Part shown: positions 20,166 to 33,840 of the stretch, piece after piece
How the letters are laid out: each line of letters starts with the position of its first letter
How positions within the stretch are numbered: the stretch's first letter is position 1
Source of the DNA: Cololabis saira
Taxonomy: Eukaryota > Chordata > Actinopteri > Beloniformes > Belonidae
Length of the DNA: 64,000 bases
NCBI RefSeq assembly: GCF_033807715.1
Contig: NC_084591.1
Location: 49,974,115-50,038,114 of the forward strand
Direction of reading: 5' to 3'
The notes under the pieces: generated by a model
Seen by the model: only the letters and a program-made list of their open reading frames with translations
Databases searched by the model: none
What the model was told of the DNA's origin: nothing
Made by a program: the position numbers and the translations under genes

Positions 20166-22061
20166 CTGCGCTTTGTGACCTTTTGCCACAATTCAGGCTT
20201 CAAACATAAAGATATAAAACTGTAATTTTTTGTGAAGAATCAACAAGTGGGACACAATCATGAAGTGGAATGAAATGTATTGGATATTTCAAACATTTTT
20301 TTAAAGGGGACATATTATGAAAAACACGTTTTTTCTTGTTTTAACATATATGAAGTGGTCTCCCCTCACCCTGCCAGCACTGGGGAGACGAAATCCCATG
20401 AATTTCTGCAAGGTCTCTGACCCCCGCCCGACAGAATCCCCCAGTGTCACGTGATTTTTTTTGAGCCGATTAGAATCTGCTCCCGTTGTTACGTCACGAC
20501 AGGAGCAGATTTCCATAGGTCGGCCTCCGCTGCTGAAACCACGCCCACAACCAGCTCTCTCCGCCGGCTGTAGCTCCGCCATTGTTTAGAAGCGGTGGCT
20601 GTTTGAACAGCGAGGGAGAGTAGAAATGAGATTTTGCATCGACACTTACTTACTTACTACAGAACTACAGATGATCTACCATCTGTCCTCCAAGCTATTT
20701 ATTAAATAAATGGTCTCTGCTCTTGACCACCGTTTGCTGTGTTACACCGATGCAGCCCTACGCCGTACCCTACGGCGTAGGGCTGCGTCGATAACGCGGC
20801 AGCTCCGTGGCGGGACACCGGGGCTCGTTAACCGAGAAGGAGACGCGCCTGCCGGGGAAGCTGCGCCGCGGAGGCGCAGCTTCCCCGGGAGCTGCAGATG
20901 ATCTACAGGTTTGGAATGCTTATGAATGTGGTCGAAAACGCAGATCTTCGGTTATGTGTGGAAAGGTTGTTTTTTTTTAAAACGATGTAATGTGGATACA
21001 AATTATTTTATAAACGGAGGGGGGAAATATTCGGTTTTAAAAATACCCGGCTACGTGTGGACGGGGTCTAAGATCCGTTTACACCGTGTAACTGAATGCG
21101 AGCGTCCGACTATCACGTGTGACATCGGACGCTCTCTGTCCACGCTGAAACCGTTAAACTCGCGGCCAGTTAGGACAGTCAATACAAAAAAAATAAAGCA
21201 CTGGATTTTATTTTGTCGCAAAAGCTCCCTGGCATGGGACATGTAGCCGGCTGCTCTTCTCCCTGGAGTGAGGCTTATTCTCCTCCCCTGCTACACGTCA
21301 TTCAAGCAGCCAATCAGCACAGAGCCTCATTATCATACCCCCCCCTTCCCTTAGAATGAAGCACAGAAAAAGGGGTTAGAAGCGGTAAAACTATAGACAC
21401 GGCCCACAGGCTGAATTTCTGATTTATGTAGAAAAAACAAGCTTTAGATTGTTTTTAAGACATTCAAGGCCTGTTTAAAATATACATTAAATGCCATAAT
21501 ATGTCCCCTTTAAAAAATAAAAAACTGAAAAATAGGGCGTGCAAAATTATGCAGCCCCCTTAAGTTAATACTTTGTAGCGCCACCTTTTGCTGCGATTAC
21601 AGCTGTAAGTCGCTTGGGGTTTGTCTCTATCAGTTTTGCACATCGAGAGACTGAAATTTTTGCCCATTCCTCCTTGCAAAACAGCTGGAGCTTAGTGAGG
21701 TTGGATGGAGAGCGTTTGTGAACAGCAGTTTTCAGTTCTTTCCACAAATTCTCCATTGGATTCAGGTCTGGACTTTGACTTGGCCATTCTAACACCTGGA
21801 TATGTTTTTTGTGAACCATTCCATTGTAGATTTTGTTTTATGTTTTGGATCATTGTCTTGTTGGAAGACAAATCTCCGTCCTAGTCTCAGGTCTTTTGCA
21901 GACTCCATCAGGTTTTCTTCCAGAATGGTCCTGTATTTGGCTCCATCCATCTTCCCATCAATTTTAATCATCTTCCCTGTCCCTGCTGAAGAAAAGCAGG
22001 CCCAAACCATGATGCTGCCACCACCATGTTTGACAGTGGGGATGGTGTGTTGAGGGCAGTG
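20166..22061 (-). pseudogene. Broken Tc1-like transposon, transposase C-terminus
   Basis: On the minus strand, 21789-22010 encodes MVWACFSSAGTGKM and then FQQDNDPKHKT. 21565-21819 continues in another frame with [15 protein letters not shown] and ends in ATKY. These hold the second Asp and the Glu of a DD34E transposase, split by a frameshift near 21800. The N-terminal half and one terminus are missing beyond 22061, where another MITE begins. The other terminal region continues at 20166-20304, separated by a TTAA MITE inserted at 20305-21509. It cannot encode an active enzyme. Confidence 0.8.
20305..21509. mobile_element. TTAA-target MITE (AGGGGACATATTATG ends)
   Basis: AGGGGACATATTATG and CATAATATGTCCCCT are perfect inverted ends, flanked by TTAA on both sides (20301-20304, 21510-21513). 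TTAA duplications are typical of piggyBac or Kolobok elements. The inside carries a palindromic 'gccgtaccctacggc' motif and a fragment of the TAA MITE family (about 20930-21070). No transposase frame is visible. Confidence 0.85.
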
Positions 22062-22062
22062 G

Positions 22063-22706
22063 TGGACAGTAACAGAGTAAATTTAGTTGAGTACTGTACT
22101 TAAGTACATATCCAGAGGATTTGTACTTCACTTGAGTATTAGATTTCTTTGGTACTTATTACTCTTACTTGAATACATTTCCAAAACAAATATTTTTACT
22201 TTTACTCGAGTAAATTTCTAGGAAGGCTGAAAAGTACTCGTTACTTTCAGGTCTGCTCTTTTTTCTTCTTCCCTAAAATCCTATTGGACACAAGCTGTTT
22301 TTGTCAAAGGAGGAGACCTATCACAGTGCACCCTCTCCACTGGGATGTACATAAAGCGGAAATACGTCAAGCCTCCTCAAAACGATACCGCCAGTAGCCT
22401 GCGTTTGTCAAGACAGAGCCGCAACAAGTCAAGACATAGCCGCAACAATTAATTTAGAAAAAATATAGTAATTTACTGATGTGGAAAATAAGAAATGTAC
22501 TCTTACTCTTACTCTTACTTTTACTTAAAGTAAATTTAAAAGCATTTACTTTTGGATACTTAAGTACCTTTAAAAGCAAGTACTTTTCTACTCTTACTCG
22601 AGTAATATTTTGACTGAGCTACTTTTACTTGTAACGGAGTCAATTTTGACCAGTAGTATTTGTACTCTTACTCAAGTACTGGGGTCGAGTACTCTGTCCA
22701 CCTCTG
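22063..22706. mobile_element. MITE with CAGTGGTGGACAG ends
   Basis: CAGTGGTGGACAGTAAC and the mirrored CTCTGTCCACCTCTG bound a stretch of 'acttaagtac' and 'ttactcgagtaa' phrases. It truncates the Tc1 fragment on its left. On its right is the dispersed repeat also present at 3809-3960. Confidence 0.65.
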
Positions 22707-22939
22707 TTAATAAGGTGATAGAAGCAGAATAAGACACATTCAAAAGTTATTATAAGCCAGGCTTAAAATTTGACACATTAAAAAAAAGGGAAAAAATAAG
22801 AATTACAAGCGGGACCTGCTCTGTTTTTTCTCTCATCCAAGGATCCCTGGGCTAAAAAAGGTTGCAGACCCCTGCACTAGAGTATTCTTATTCTTATCTT
22901 ATTCTTATACCAGTAAAAGAATGGATGGATGGATTTGCA

Positions 22940-23695
22940 CATTACAGCGGTCATGAAATCACTACACTGGCTTCCAGTGAGTCAAAGGATAGAGTTTAAA
23001 ATCCTACTGCTGGTCTACAAAGACCTGAATGGTCTTGGACCAAAATACATGCTGGATCTGTTAGTTCCTATGAAGCTCCCAGACCCCTGAGGTTCATCTG
23101 GATCTGTTAGTTCCTATGAAGCTCCCAGACCCCTGAGGTTCATCTGGATCTGTTAGTTCCTATGAAGCTCCCAGACCCCTGAGGTTCATCTGGATCTGTT
23201 AGTTCCTATGAAGCTCCCAGACCCCTGAGGTTCATCTGGATCTGTTAGTTCCTATGAAGCTCCCAGACCCCTGAGGTTCACCTGGATCTGGTTTGTTGTG
23301 GTTCCAGAACCAGAACCAACAAGGTTCATCAGCGTTCAGTTATTCTGCTCCTCACCGGTGGAACAAACTTCCTGTAGACCTGAGGTCTGCTGCAACTGTA
23401 GATCCTTTAAATCAGGATAAAAACATTACTGTTTAATTAAATACTTACCTGCTGTACTCTACTGCCCTTATTTTTAACAACTTGTGCTTTTTATTATTTT
23501 ACCTCTTTCCTTATCATTTTATTTATTCTATTTTATTTCATTGTATTGTATTGTATTATTTCTTATTTCTATTTCCCTTTTTAATTGACTTGTTACTGTT
23601 TAATTGTGTCTTGCTGCTTTTAATGTTGATGTAAAGCACTTTGAATTACCTTATGTTGAATTGTGCTATACAAATAAACTTGCCTTGCCCAGTTT
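22940..23695 (+). mobile_element. LINE family B 3' end with a 46-bp minisatellite in its ORF
   Basis: About 22965-23050 encodes the conserved C-terminal RT-ORF block (MKSLHWLPVSQRIEFKILLL in frame). A 46-base unit starting 'atctggatctgttagttcct' is then repeated five times (23051-23285). The rest of the ORF (LPVDLRSAATVDPL) and the 3' UTR follow, ending 'tatacaaataaacttgcctt'. It is 5' truncated. A minus-strand tail of this family is at 636-790. Confidence 0.75.
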
Positions 23696-23701
23696 ACAGC
23701 C

Positions 23702-23789
23702 ATTCATTCATTCATTCATTCATTCATTCATTCATTCATTCATTCATTCATTCATTCATTCATTCATTCATTCATTCATTCATTCATTC
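23702..23789. repeat. (ATTC)n microsatellite
   Basis: About 22 uninterrupted CATT/ATTC units. 23790-24435 beyond it shows no gene or element I recognise. Confidence 0.95.
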
Positions 23790-24439
23790 AGTCATTTCTG
23801 TGCAGGTATTGAGTTAATTTCTGTTGAACAGGAAGAATATACAACTAGATATTCAGATTGTTCATGAATCAAAACTGCGGCCTGCTAGAAAGAGTGCAGC
23901 AGTTAGATGATCATCTGAGCAGTTAAACAAATATTTAAAGCTTGTGAATATTTTATTTTATATAAGGGCTGAACAATAATAATACTGGAAAAATGAGAAT
24001 CACAATTTTTCTTTTTTTTCCTTTTGCATTTCTTGGGCATGACTTTTTTTTTTTCACTGATTGAAATGTTTATTGTCATTTTACAATTTTCAAAATTCCA
24101 ACCATAACCCTTTATCCTGACTACAAGCCAGTGCAGTGAATAATAGTTACATAAACTATAATGCTAAAGTGATAATCTCCTCGGATGTATTGGAGTGTTT
24201 GAGAAACTCCTTGGATACTTGGAGGAAAGTAGGAGTGTTTCTTTGTGATGCATCTCGTCAAATAAAATGCAGAAGAAATTAGTTTGAAATGAGATTGCAG
24301 GTAGGTCTAAATTGAAGTCACAATTTTATTTTTTTTAAACAATGTATTGTGTAGCAGCATTTTCTATTGTTTTGTCTGGTTGTGAGATGTTCAGCCTGTA
24401 ATGTATGTTTGTCTGTAAATCCCTCAGATTTGCAGGTTT

Positions 24440-25258
24440 ACTGCAGGTTGCAGGTTTAAAAACCTTTAAAACTAAACTTAAAACCTTTCTGTTTAGTAAA
24501 GCCTATAGTTAGTGTTTAGTAAACCTCTAGCTGGTGTTGGTAAATCTCTAGGTAGTGTAAACTCTAGTGTGTTAGAGTCAGTAGTCATAGTTGCAGCTAT
24601 AGAACAAGACTATAATAGTTAGTCTCAAATATAGCTTGGTGGTAGATATGCTGCTATAGGCCGATGCTGCAGGGGGGACCGACATGATCCGCTGGGCGGT
24701 GCCTCTCACCCTTCTTCTCCTCTCCTTTTCCCTGCCTCTCTTCTCCATTACCATTTTTATTTATTATAAATATCTCATAGCTATCATTTTTTTCCAATGT
24801 TCTGTAGTTTCTTGTGCCGGCCCCCTTTTTTCTCTTTTGTGCATGTTTGCAGGCCGGAGCTTTGGTTGCTGCGTTCTGGCCTGCGGTCCCCCCCCCCCCC
24901 CCCCCCCATCCCCGGTCATCCCATCGCTGCTTCCACCTGCCCACGTGGATGTCTGCTGTGTGCTGCTGACGCACCCCCCCCTCTGGTCATCCCGCTGCTG
25001 CTTCCACCTGCCTGCTGTGCTGCTGACGTCCCCGATTCCCCAGTTTGGCCTTCGGCAGGAGGGTCCCCCCTTATGAGCCTGGTCCTGCTCAAGGTTTCTT
25101 CCCTCCTAAAGGGGAGGTTTTCCTTGCCACTGTTTATGTAATAATTGCTCGGGGGTTTATGTTTATGTTTATGTTCATGTTCTGGATCTCTGGAAAGCGT
25201 CTAGAGACAACATCTGTTGTATTAGACGCTATATAAATAAAATTGAATTGAATTGAAT
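24440..25258 (+). mobile_element. LINE family A 3' end
   Basis: It begins in the last ORF codons ('aacttaaaacctttctgttt') and carries the full 3' UTR to the ATTGAATTGAATTGAAT tail. It matches 62432-63170 on the other strand. A poly-C run of about 20 bases sits at 24888-24907. Confidence 0.8.
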
Positions 25259-25625
25259 GTAGAACCTGGAGGAGATGATAGATGTGCTGCTGGGTCTGTG
25301 GCTTGTGTTCAATATCAAGTTAAAAAATAAAAAAATGAGAGAGAGAGAAGCTTCAAGCAGCTATGAAGAGACAGAGCTCCTGGTAGATCTGGTCGTTCCT
25401 TATATCCGTCTAGATTCCTCAGAGTTGGACCAGAACAGACTTCTGCTGCCGTTGCTGGTTGAATAAAATGAACCAGAATCCGTCAGAGTCTCTTTCTCTG
25501 ATGTCACATCCTGACTCAGACGTCTGACTCCAACCCCCCGACCAATCGGTGGCCTGTAGTGTGATGATGTCAGATACAGCCGACTCAGCAGCTTAGAGGA
25601 GAGAGAAAAACCTTCCATCTGGACA

Positions 25626-25678
<53 letters not shown>

Positions 25679-25690
25679 GCACGCAAGCAC
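25259..25690. repeat. MITE fragment followed by (CGCA)n microsatellite
   Basis: 25259-25600 matches inner parts of the TATGGCGCTTTTCCAC MITE (39664-40370). 25626-25690 is a (CGCA)n run. 25691-26106 holds the likely lonp2 3' UTR. I saw no clear AATAAA on the minus strand close to the stop. Confidence 0.7.
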
Positions 25691-26106
25691 TTCATCACGT
25701 TCCAAGAATGACGTCTTGCCCAGAAACTCAATTTGATTCAATTTTAATTTCCTTTGAACTATTAGGGTCCAGAATGGAGGATGTCAAACCAAAATAAAGA
25801 TCTTCATACAAACTTCTAAGCTATAACTTGTCAGTAACTATAGTCTTGTTACTTATCCCACTGTTCAAAGCTGCAGTTATTAGTCCATTAATCAGCATTA
25901 ATTATAACACCCGCAATCATCTGATTCATGTTTCTCAGCATCACTTTGCAGCTGCAGTTGTTTTATCGTCACACTGCGTGATGTTTCCATCTGACGTCAT
26001 GTACGCAAGCTGATTTATCTGATTAAATTATGTCCTCCAGATTAAAGTAATCTGCAGTAATCAGAGTGTGGAAAACAGAACTGGAGATCAGATCATCTCC
26101 CCAGCG

Positions 26107-26346
26107 TTACAGCTTGCTGCTGAGCTGGGGGTGTGAGTCTGTGCCGGCCGCCCCGGCCGTCCCGGGGAACCCCCCGTGGAAGGAGGCGTTCAGCACCTGG
26201 TCCAGGTTCTGGGCCGGGATGAAGTCCAGGTCGGCCCGGACGTTGGCCGGGAGCTCGTCCAGGTCCTTCTCGCTGCGCTGGGGGAGGATGACGCGCCGCA
26301 CCCCGGCCCGGTGGGCCGCCAGGACCTTGTCCTTGATCCCGCCCAC
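26107..26346 (-). CDS. lonp2: lonp2 last exon (catalytic Lys, peroxisomal signal SKL)
   Basis: Last exon of peroxisomal Lon protease 2, an ATP-dependent AAA+ serine protease of the peroxisome matrix that degrades misfolded or unneeded matrix proteins. After the acceptor (CCCCCCAG) the exon reads VGGIKDKVLAAHRAG. The first Lys of GGIKDK corresponds to the Lys of the Lon Ser-Lys dyad. The next conserved run is VILPQRSEKDLDELP. The protein ends QLSSKL and TAA. SKL is a canonical type-1 peroxisomal targeting signal and separates this gene from mitochondrial lonp1. Residues near the end (GGFPGTAGAAGT) are variable linker. The exon starts in phase 0 and the gene is read from right to left. Confidence 0.95.
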   Translation of the reverse strand: MGGIKDKVLAAHRAGVRRVILPQRSEKDLDELPANVRADLDFIPAQNLDQVLNASFHGGFPGTAGAAGTDSHPQLSSKL

Positions 26347-26806
26347 CTGGGGGGACAGAGCCGGTTAAAAACTTCTTACTTGTAAGAGTCGCCCAAAACG
26401 CCTATCCAAGTTCTACCCAAAGTAAATGTAAAGCTGTTCTTGAACCGTTTGAAGTTCATGGATGGTTCTGGTCTCTTTTGAAAGGTAACACTCTGAAGTT
26501 CTTCCCCCAACTGTCAGAATCACTGTAAATGCTACTATAATTCAGTAATCTCAGTTTGAACACACTGAAATAGAAGGTTTATATTAGTTTTGTAACCAGA
26601 TGTCTGCAGATGAATCTGTGACTTATTGGTTTTAAAACACACTGAGACACAGACTGAAGCCTTATATAGTGCAAGTTCAAATCTGATAACAATACCACAA
26701 AAAATTAGTATTTTACACATGTTTTTGTAAGACTATGTCTTACAAAGAGTTTTATTATAACAATTATGTCCTTTGGGCATAACTTTTGAACCGTTAAATT
26801 TACCAC

Positions 26807-26810
<4 letters not shown>

Positions 26811-26838
<28 letters not shown>
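26811..26838. repeat. (TA)n microsatellite
   Basis: Short TA run in the last lonp2 intron. Around it (26350-27300) I see no gene or recognised element. Confidence 0.9.
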
Positions 26839-26839
<1 letters not shown>

Positions 26840-27355
26840 CTGTATATATCGTTGTGTTCAGCATTTCATTTGCTCTACAACTGCACCATCTTCTGGGCGA
26901 ATGCTGCAATTGCCGAGGTTTTTCTCATGACAAAAGCCGGACGAGCTCGTCCCGCCCCAACACAGGCCTCATTCACTATGAGGGGACAGGAAGCTCCTGA
27001 TTGGCCGGATGACCTGTCAATCAATCCATTTTAGCATCGCGCTCTCCCGTCTGAAAACGTGCAGGACGGAGGAGTTACAGACGTGTAAACAAATAACAAC
27101 ATGTGCTTCTCCAGCGACGGTCGAGATGAAGAGCGGCTGTTTGTGGATATTTACTGGTATAATAATGTATTTGGGACTAAATACTTTACTGGATAGGATC
27201 TACTGGACATTTGGTTTGCACAAGATTTGTAAATGACCTAGTTTTGTAAATTTGGGAGTGAGTGTGCACCGAATATGGACTGGAGGGGGCGAGGGCTTCC
27301 TCCGCATAAGTAGAATTTGGGGGGAAGAACAAAAAAAAAACAAAAAAAAAACAAA

Positions 27356-29240
27356 ATTAAAGCTGCAAGCAGCGATGAACTCGCACTCACGGCCACCGCC
27401 CCCCATAAGCATATCAGAAATGACACCACCCACGACTTCCTATGTCAAACCATTCAAAAGTTATAGCAGGAAAAAGGGACAACCAATCAGAAGAAGGGGC
27501 GGGGCTAATTAAGGCCAAAGAAGCTCAAGGACTCATTACAGAGTCCCATGACACCACCCACGACTCTCTATGTCAAAACATTGAAATGTTATAGCAGGAA
27601 ATAGGGACAACCAATCAGAAGAAGGGGCGGGGCTAATTAAGGCCAACGAAGCTTTAGGACTCATTACAGAGTCCCATGACACCACCCACGACTTCCTATG
27701 TCAAACCATTCAAAAGTTATGGCAGATAAAAGTATTCTAGGGGGCGCTGTTGAGCCGTTAGGCCACGCCCATTAATGCAAACCATGAAATATCAAATTTA
27801 TCGCCAAGCCTGGCTTGCATGTAAAATTTGGTGACTTTTGAAGAACTATCAAATATGGACCAATCAGATGAAGGGGACGCGCGCTTTTTCGCGTCTAGCG
27901 TCGCCACGGTAACACTTTTGAAAGAGAAAAGTAATGCGCGTAGTCGCAAGATGAAGACGCACATTTTGAGGTATAACACACCTGGGTGCACGTTACGTTT
28001 CGGGCCGTATTAATTGCCGAAGGAATGGCATAAATTGCGCCAAAATAACACAATAAATTAAAAATGGCTGACTTCCTGTTCGGTTTCGGCCCTGTCGCCA
28101 AGAGACTTTTCTTTAAGTTGCAACATGATGCAGGTGTTTACCGATTTTCATGCATGTACGTCAAACCGTATTGTGGGGCTTGAGGCACAAAGTTTTCCGG
28201 GGGGGCGCTGTTGAGCCATTTTGCCACGCCCATTAATGTAAACCATAAAATATCAAATTTATCGCCAGGCCTGCCTTGCATGCAAAATTTGGTGACTTTT
28301 GGGGAACTATCAAATATGGACCAATCAGATGAAGGGGGGCGCGCTTTTTGCCGTCTAGCGTCGCCACGTTAACACTTTTGAAAGAGAAAAGTAATGCGCA
28401 TAGTCGCAGGATAGAGACACACATTTTGATGTATAACACACCTGGGTGCACGTTACGGTTCGGGCCGTATTAATTCTCGAAGGAATGGCTCATATTGCTC
28501 CAAAATTACGCGATTAATTCAGAATGTTTAAAATGGCCGACTTCCTGTTCGGTTTCGGCCATGGCGCCAAGAGACTTTTCTTTAAGTTGCGACATGGTAC
28601 AGGTGTGTACCGATTTTCGTTCATGTACGTCACACCGTATTCTGGGGCTTGAGGCGCAAAGTTTTTTCGGTCTGAACCAACCAGATGAAGGGTGGGCGCG
28701 CTTTTTGGCGTCTAGCGTCGCCTAGGTAACGCTTTTGAAAGAGAAAAGTAATGCGTGTTGTCGCAGGATGGAGACGCACATTTTGATGTATAACACACTT
28801 GGGGGCACGTTACGGTTCGGGCCGTATTAACTGCCGAAGGAATGGCATAAATTGCGCCAAAGTGACATGATTAATTCAAAATGGCTGACTTCCTGTTCGG
28901 TTTCGGCCATGTCGCCAAGAGACTTTTCTTTAAGTTGTGTACTGATACAGGTGTGTAGCGGTTTTCGTGCATGTACGTCAAACCGTATTGTGGGGCTTGA
29001 GTCACAAAGTTTTCCGGGGGGCGCTGTTGAGCCATTTTGCCACGCCCATTAATGTAAACATTTAAATATCAAATTTTTCGCCAGGCCTGACTTGCATGAC
29101 TTGCAAAATTTGGTGACTTTTTGGACACGTTTAGGGGGGCAAAAAGGCCCTCCTTCCGTCAGAAGAAGTAAAAGAAAAAGAAAAAGAAAAAAATTCCTAC
29201 AGATTCAATAGGGCCTTCGCACTGAAGGTGCTCGGGCCCT
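27356..29240 (+). mobile_element. Long repeat, AAGCTGCAAGCAGC / GGGCCCGAGCAC family, plus orientation
   Basis: It begins 'attaaagctgcaagcagcga' and ends 'aggtgctcgggccct'. It is flanked by A-rich sequence on both sides. The first third is a roughly 125-bp tandem block ('caccacccacgacttcctat', 'ggacaaccaatcagaa', 'ggggcggggctaatt'). The rest is a roughly 420-bp block repeated about three times ('ggggcgctgttgagcc', 'ccacgcccattaatg', 'cacacctgggtgcacgttac'). Both termini can fold into short hairpins. It has no protein domain. Its class is unknown to me. Relatives: 9715-9830, 16391-16985, 30071-32621 (inverted), 61995-62428. Confidence 0.75.
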
Positions 29241-29329
29241 AAAAAAACAAACTAATAAATTACTTTTTCAAGTGTATGGTGCATTTATAATGATGCAAAT
29301 ATGATCAAGTTTGCAGACATTTTACTTGT

Positions 29330-29545
29330 ATATAAAAATCCTTCATGGTCTGGCCCCCCCTCCACTCAATGAGTTTATTAAACTAAATCAGCAGAGCTAA
29401 CGCTAACGCTAACCCACCAGAGGGGATTGTAAAACTGCTCATAGAAAAAGTGCCTTTGGGCCGTCAGCCTTTTCCTATCGAGCAGCTCATACCTGGAACA
29501 CTACGCCCATAGAACTAAGGAACATCTCTGTATTCCTTCTCTAAA
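29330..29545 (+). pseudogene. LINE ORF C-terminal fragment
   Basis: Broken frames spell a LINE C-terminus: 'LHGLAPPPLNEFIKLNQQ', then an AFGRRSAFSY-like block and '[10 protein letters not shown]'. It lies just downstream of the lonp2 Ser exon in transcript sense. Confidence 0.5.
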
Positions 29546-29589
29546 AACACAAAACAGTGGATACTTGATAATCAATGTGGGCGTCTCAC

Positions 29590-29780
29590 CGGCAGCACCA
29601 GTCCTCTCAGCGTGATCTCTCCCGTCATGGCCACGTCCGAGCGCACCAGCCGGCCACTGAACAGGGAGGCCAGGCAGGTCACTATGGTAACGCCGGCGGA
29701 CGGGCCGTCCTTGGTGACGGCTCCGGCAGGGAAGTGCAGGTGGATGTCGGTTCCTTCTAGGGGGTCCGGACCGCCCACCA
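29590..29780 (-). CDS. lonp2: lonp2 exon with catalytic Ser (DGPSAG)
   Basis: 191-nt exon between acceptor TTGCACTAG and donor GTGAGA. It reads [20 protein letters not shown], then [20 protein letters not shown], then the [19 protein letters not shown] block. The Ser of DGPSAG is the Lon nucleophile. The GEITLRG block is part of the same active site. It starts in phase 1 and ends in phase 0, fitting both neighbours. It is the only exon between two long inverted repeats (27356-29240 and 30071-32621). An inverted-repeat arm begins about 40 bases upstream of its acceptor in transcript sense. Confidence 0.95.
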
Positions 29781-30070
29781 CTAGTGCAAACACAGACACA
29801 GGTTGGGTTGTGGGTCTTTGTAACCACAGACATAGACGCCCCATCCAGCGCTGAGCCGTACGTCAACGACGCCGCCATATTGGATGTGGCAAGACTGTAA
29901 ACTAATATAAGTAAATGGACTTTCTACAAAGAAATGTACGTTTTACGTCTCATTTATTCATTCACACACGCACTAATATACTTGGGAAACAGTTAGGCAC
30001 CAAATATAATATATTTAATTTTCTCAGATGGCAAAAATAAGAACTTGATTGATCCCACATAGGAGTAATT

Positions 30071-32621
<2,551 letters not shown>

Positions 32622-32633
32622 TCATGTTATATC

Positions 32634-32975
32634 AGCTATAGAGAACAAGGTAGTGCCGAAAAACAATATATATCCCTGCTCACAAAAATAACAAAAATAG
32701 AGAAACATATTTTTTCATCAACAAAACATATTTTTAAATTTTCAAGTAACAAAATAACATATTTTAACTAATTTTATAATTATTTTATTGTCTTAAAAAT
32801 CGTTCAAATGTTATTTTATTGCCTGAATAATGGTTCAAATATGTTATTTTGTTATTTGAAAAAAATAACAATTTGTTTTGTTGATCTATGTTTCTCTATT
32901 TTTCTTATTTTTGTGAGGGGGGATATTTATATGGTTTTTCGGCACTACCTTGTTCTCTATAACTGATATAACATG
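32634..32975. mobile_element. Small foldback MITE
   Basis: 'gttatatcagctatagagaa' with 'caaggtagtgccgaaaaac' is mirrored at 32935-32975. The AT-rich interior also pairs ('aataacatattt' runs). No coding frame is visible. 32621-32634 is short spacer. Confidence 0.7.
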
Positions 32976-33306
32976 AATTACTCCTACGTGGGATCAATAA
33001 AGTTCTTATTTTTGCCATCTGAAAAATTTAAATATATTATATTTGGTGTCTAACTGTTTCCCAAGTATATTAGTGCGTGTGTGAATGAATAAATGATACG
33101 TAAAACGTAAATTTCTTTGTAGAAAGGCGCTTTATGAAAATAAGTCAATTTACTTGTATTAGTTTACAGCGCAGTCTTGAACATCCAATATGGCGGCGAC
33201 GGTGACGTATCGCAGCAGCAGCAAGAACACTCGATGCGGCGTCTACGTATATATGTCTGTGTTTTCTAACTGCTAGATTCTTTGAGAGTGTGGGCCGGGG
33301 ACTCAC

Positions 33307-33514
33307 TGTTGGTGAGCCGGTAGGTTTTAGCGTTAGCTCGGAGCCAGCTGATGGCCAGGTGAGCAGATTCCTTCATGACGTCCCCCAGCTGCCCCGTCAG
33401 GGTCAGCTGGCCGTCCCCCTCCGCCCGGCTGGCCTCCACGAACATGATCTCCCCCCCCAGGGGCGTCCAGGCCAGGCCCAGGGCCACGCCGGGCAGCGTG
33501 AGCCGCTCAGACAC
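33307..33514 (-). CDS. lonp2: lonp2 exon, start of protease domain
   Basis: 208-nt exon, acceptor GTGCTGGCAG, donor GTGAGT. It reads [20 protein letters not shown], then [20 protein letters not shown], then [20 protein letters not shown] and ends NAKTYRLTN. The '[14 protein letters not shown]' and '[13 protein letters not shown]' blocks are the conserved N-terminal half of the Lon proteolytic domain. It starts in phase 0 and ends in phase 1. No stop or frameshift is seen. Confidence 0.95.
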
Positions 33515-33840
33515 CTGCCAGCACACAACCAGTAAAATATCTTCATTACATGTGCAAAAAGCAGTAGGAAGAAGTGTAAACTTATTTAAACCTACCCCCA
33601 TTCACTAATCATTTATTAACATGTATTTATAATAACGAACTATACTATAATTAAACTCACACACTTACCAATGCATACATACACATAGTTGAATATTTCT
33701 ATATACTTTTACACACATGCCCATATAAATATTTATATAAATATACTTATTTACACCATACTATCTCTATATTAACTCCATCTGCTCTATATCTATATAT
33801 ATCTACATACACACATACACCCATACATATACATACTGTA

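Noticed and set aside
27356..29240. Helitron interpretation of the AAGCTGC/GGGCCC family (terminal hairpin before CTAA)
   Set aside because: The other end does not start with TC, both ends have hairpins, and no Rep/helicase relative is visible; class left open.
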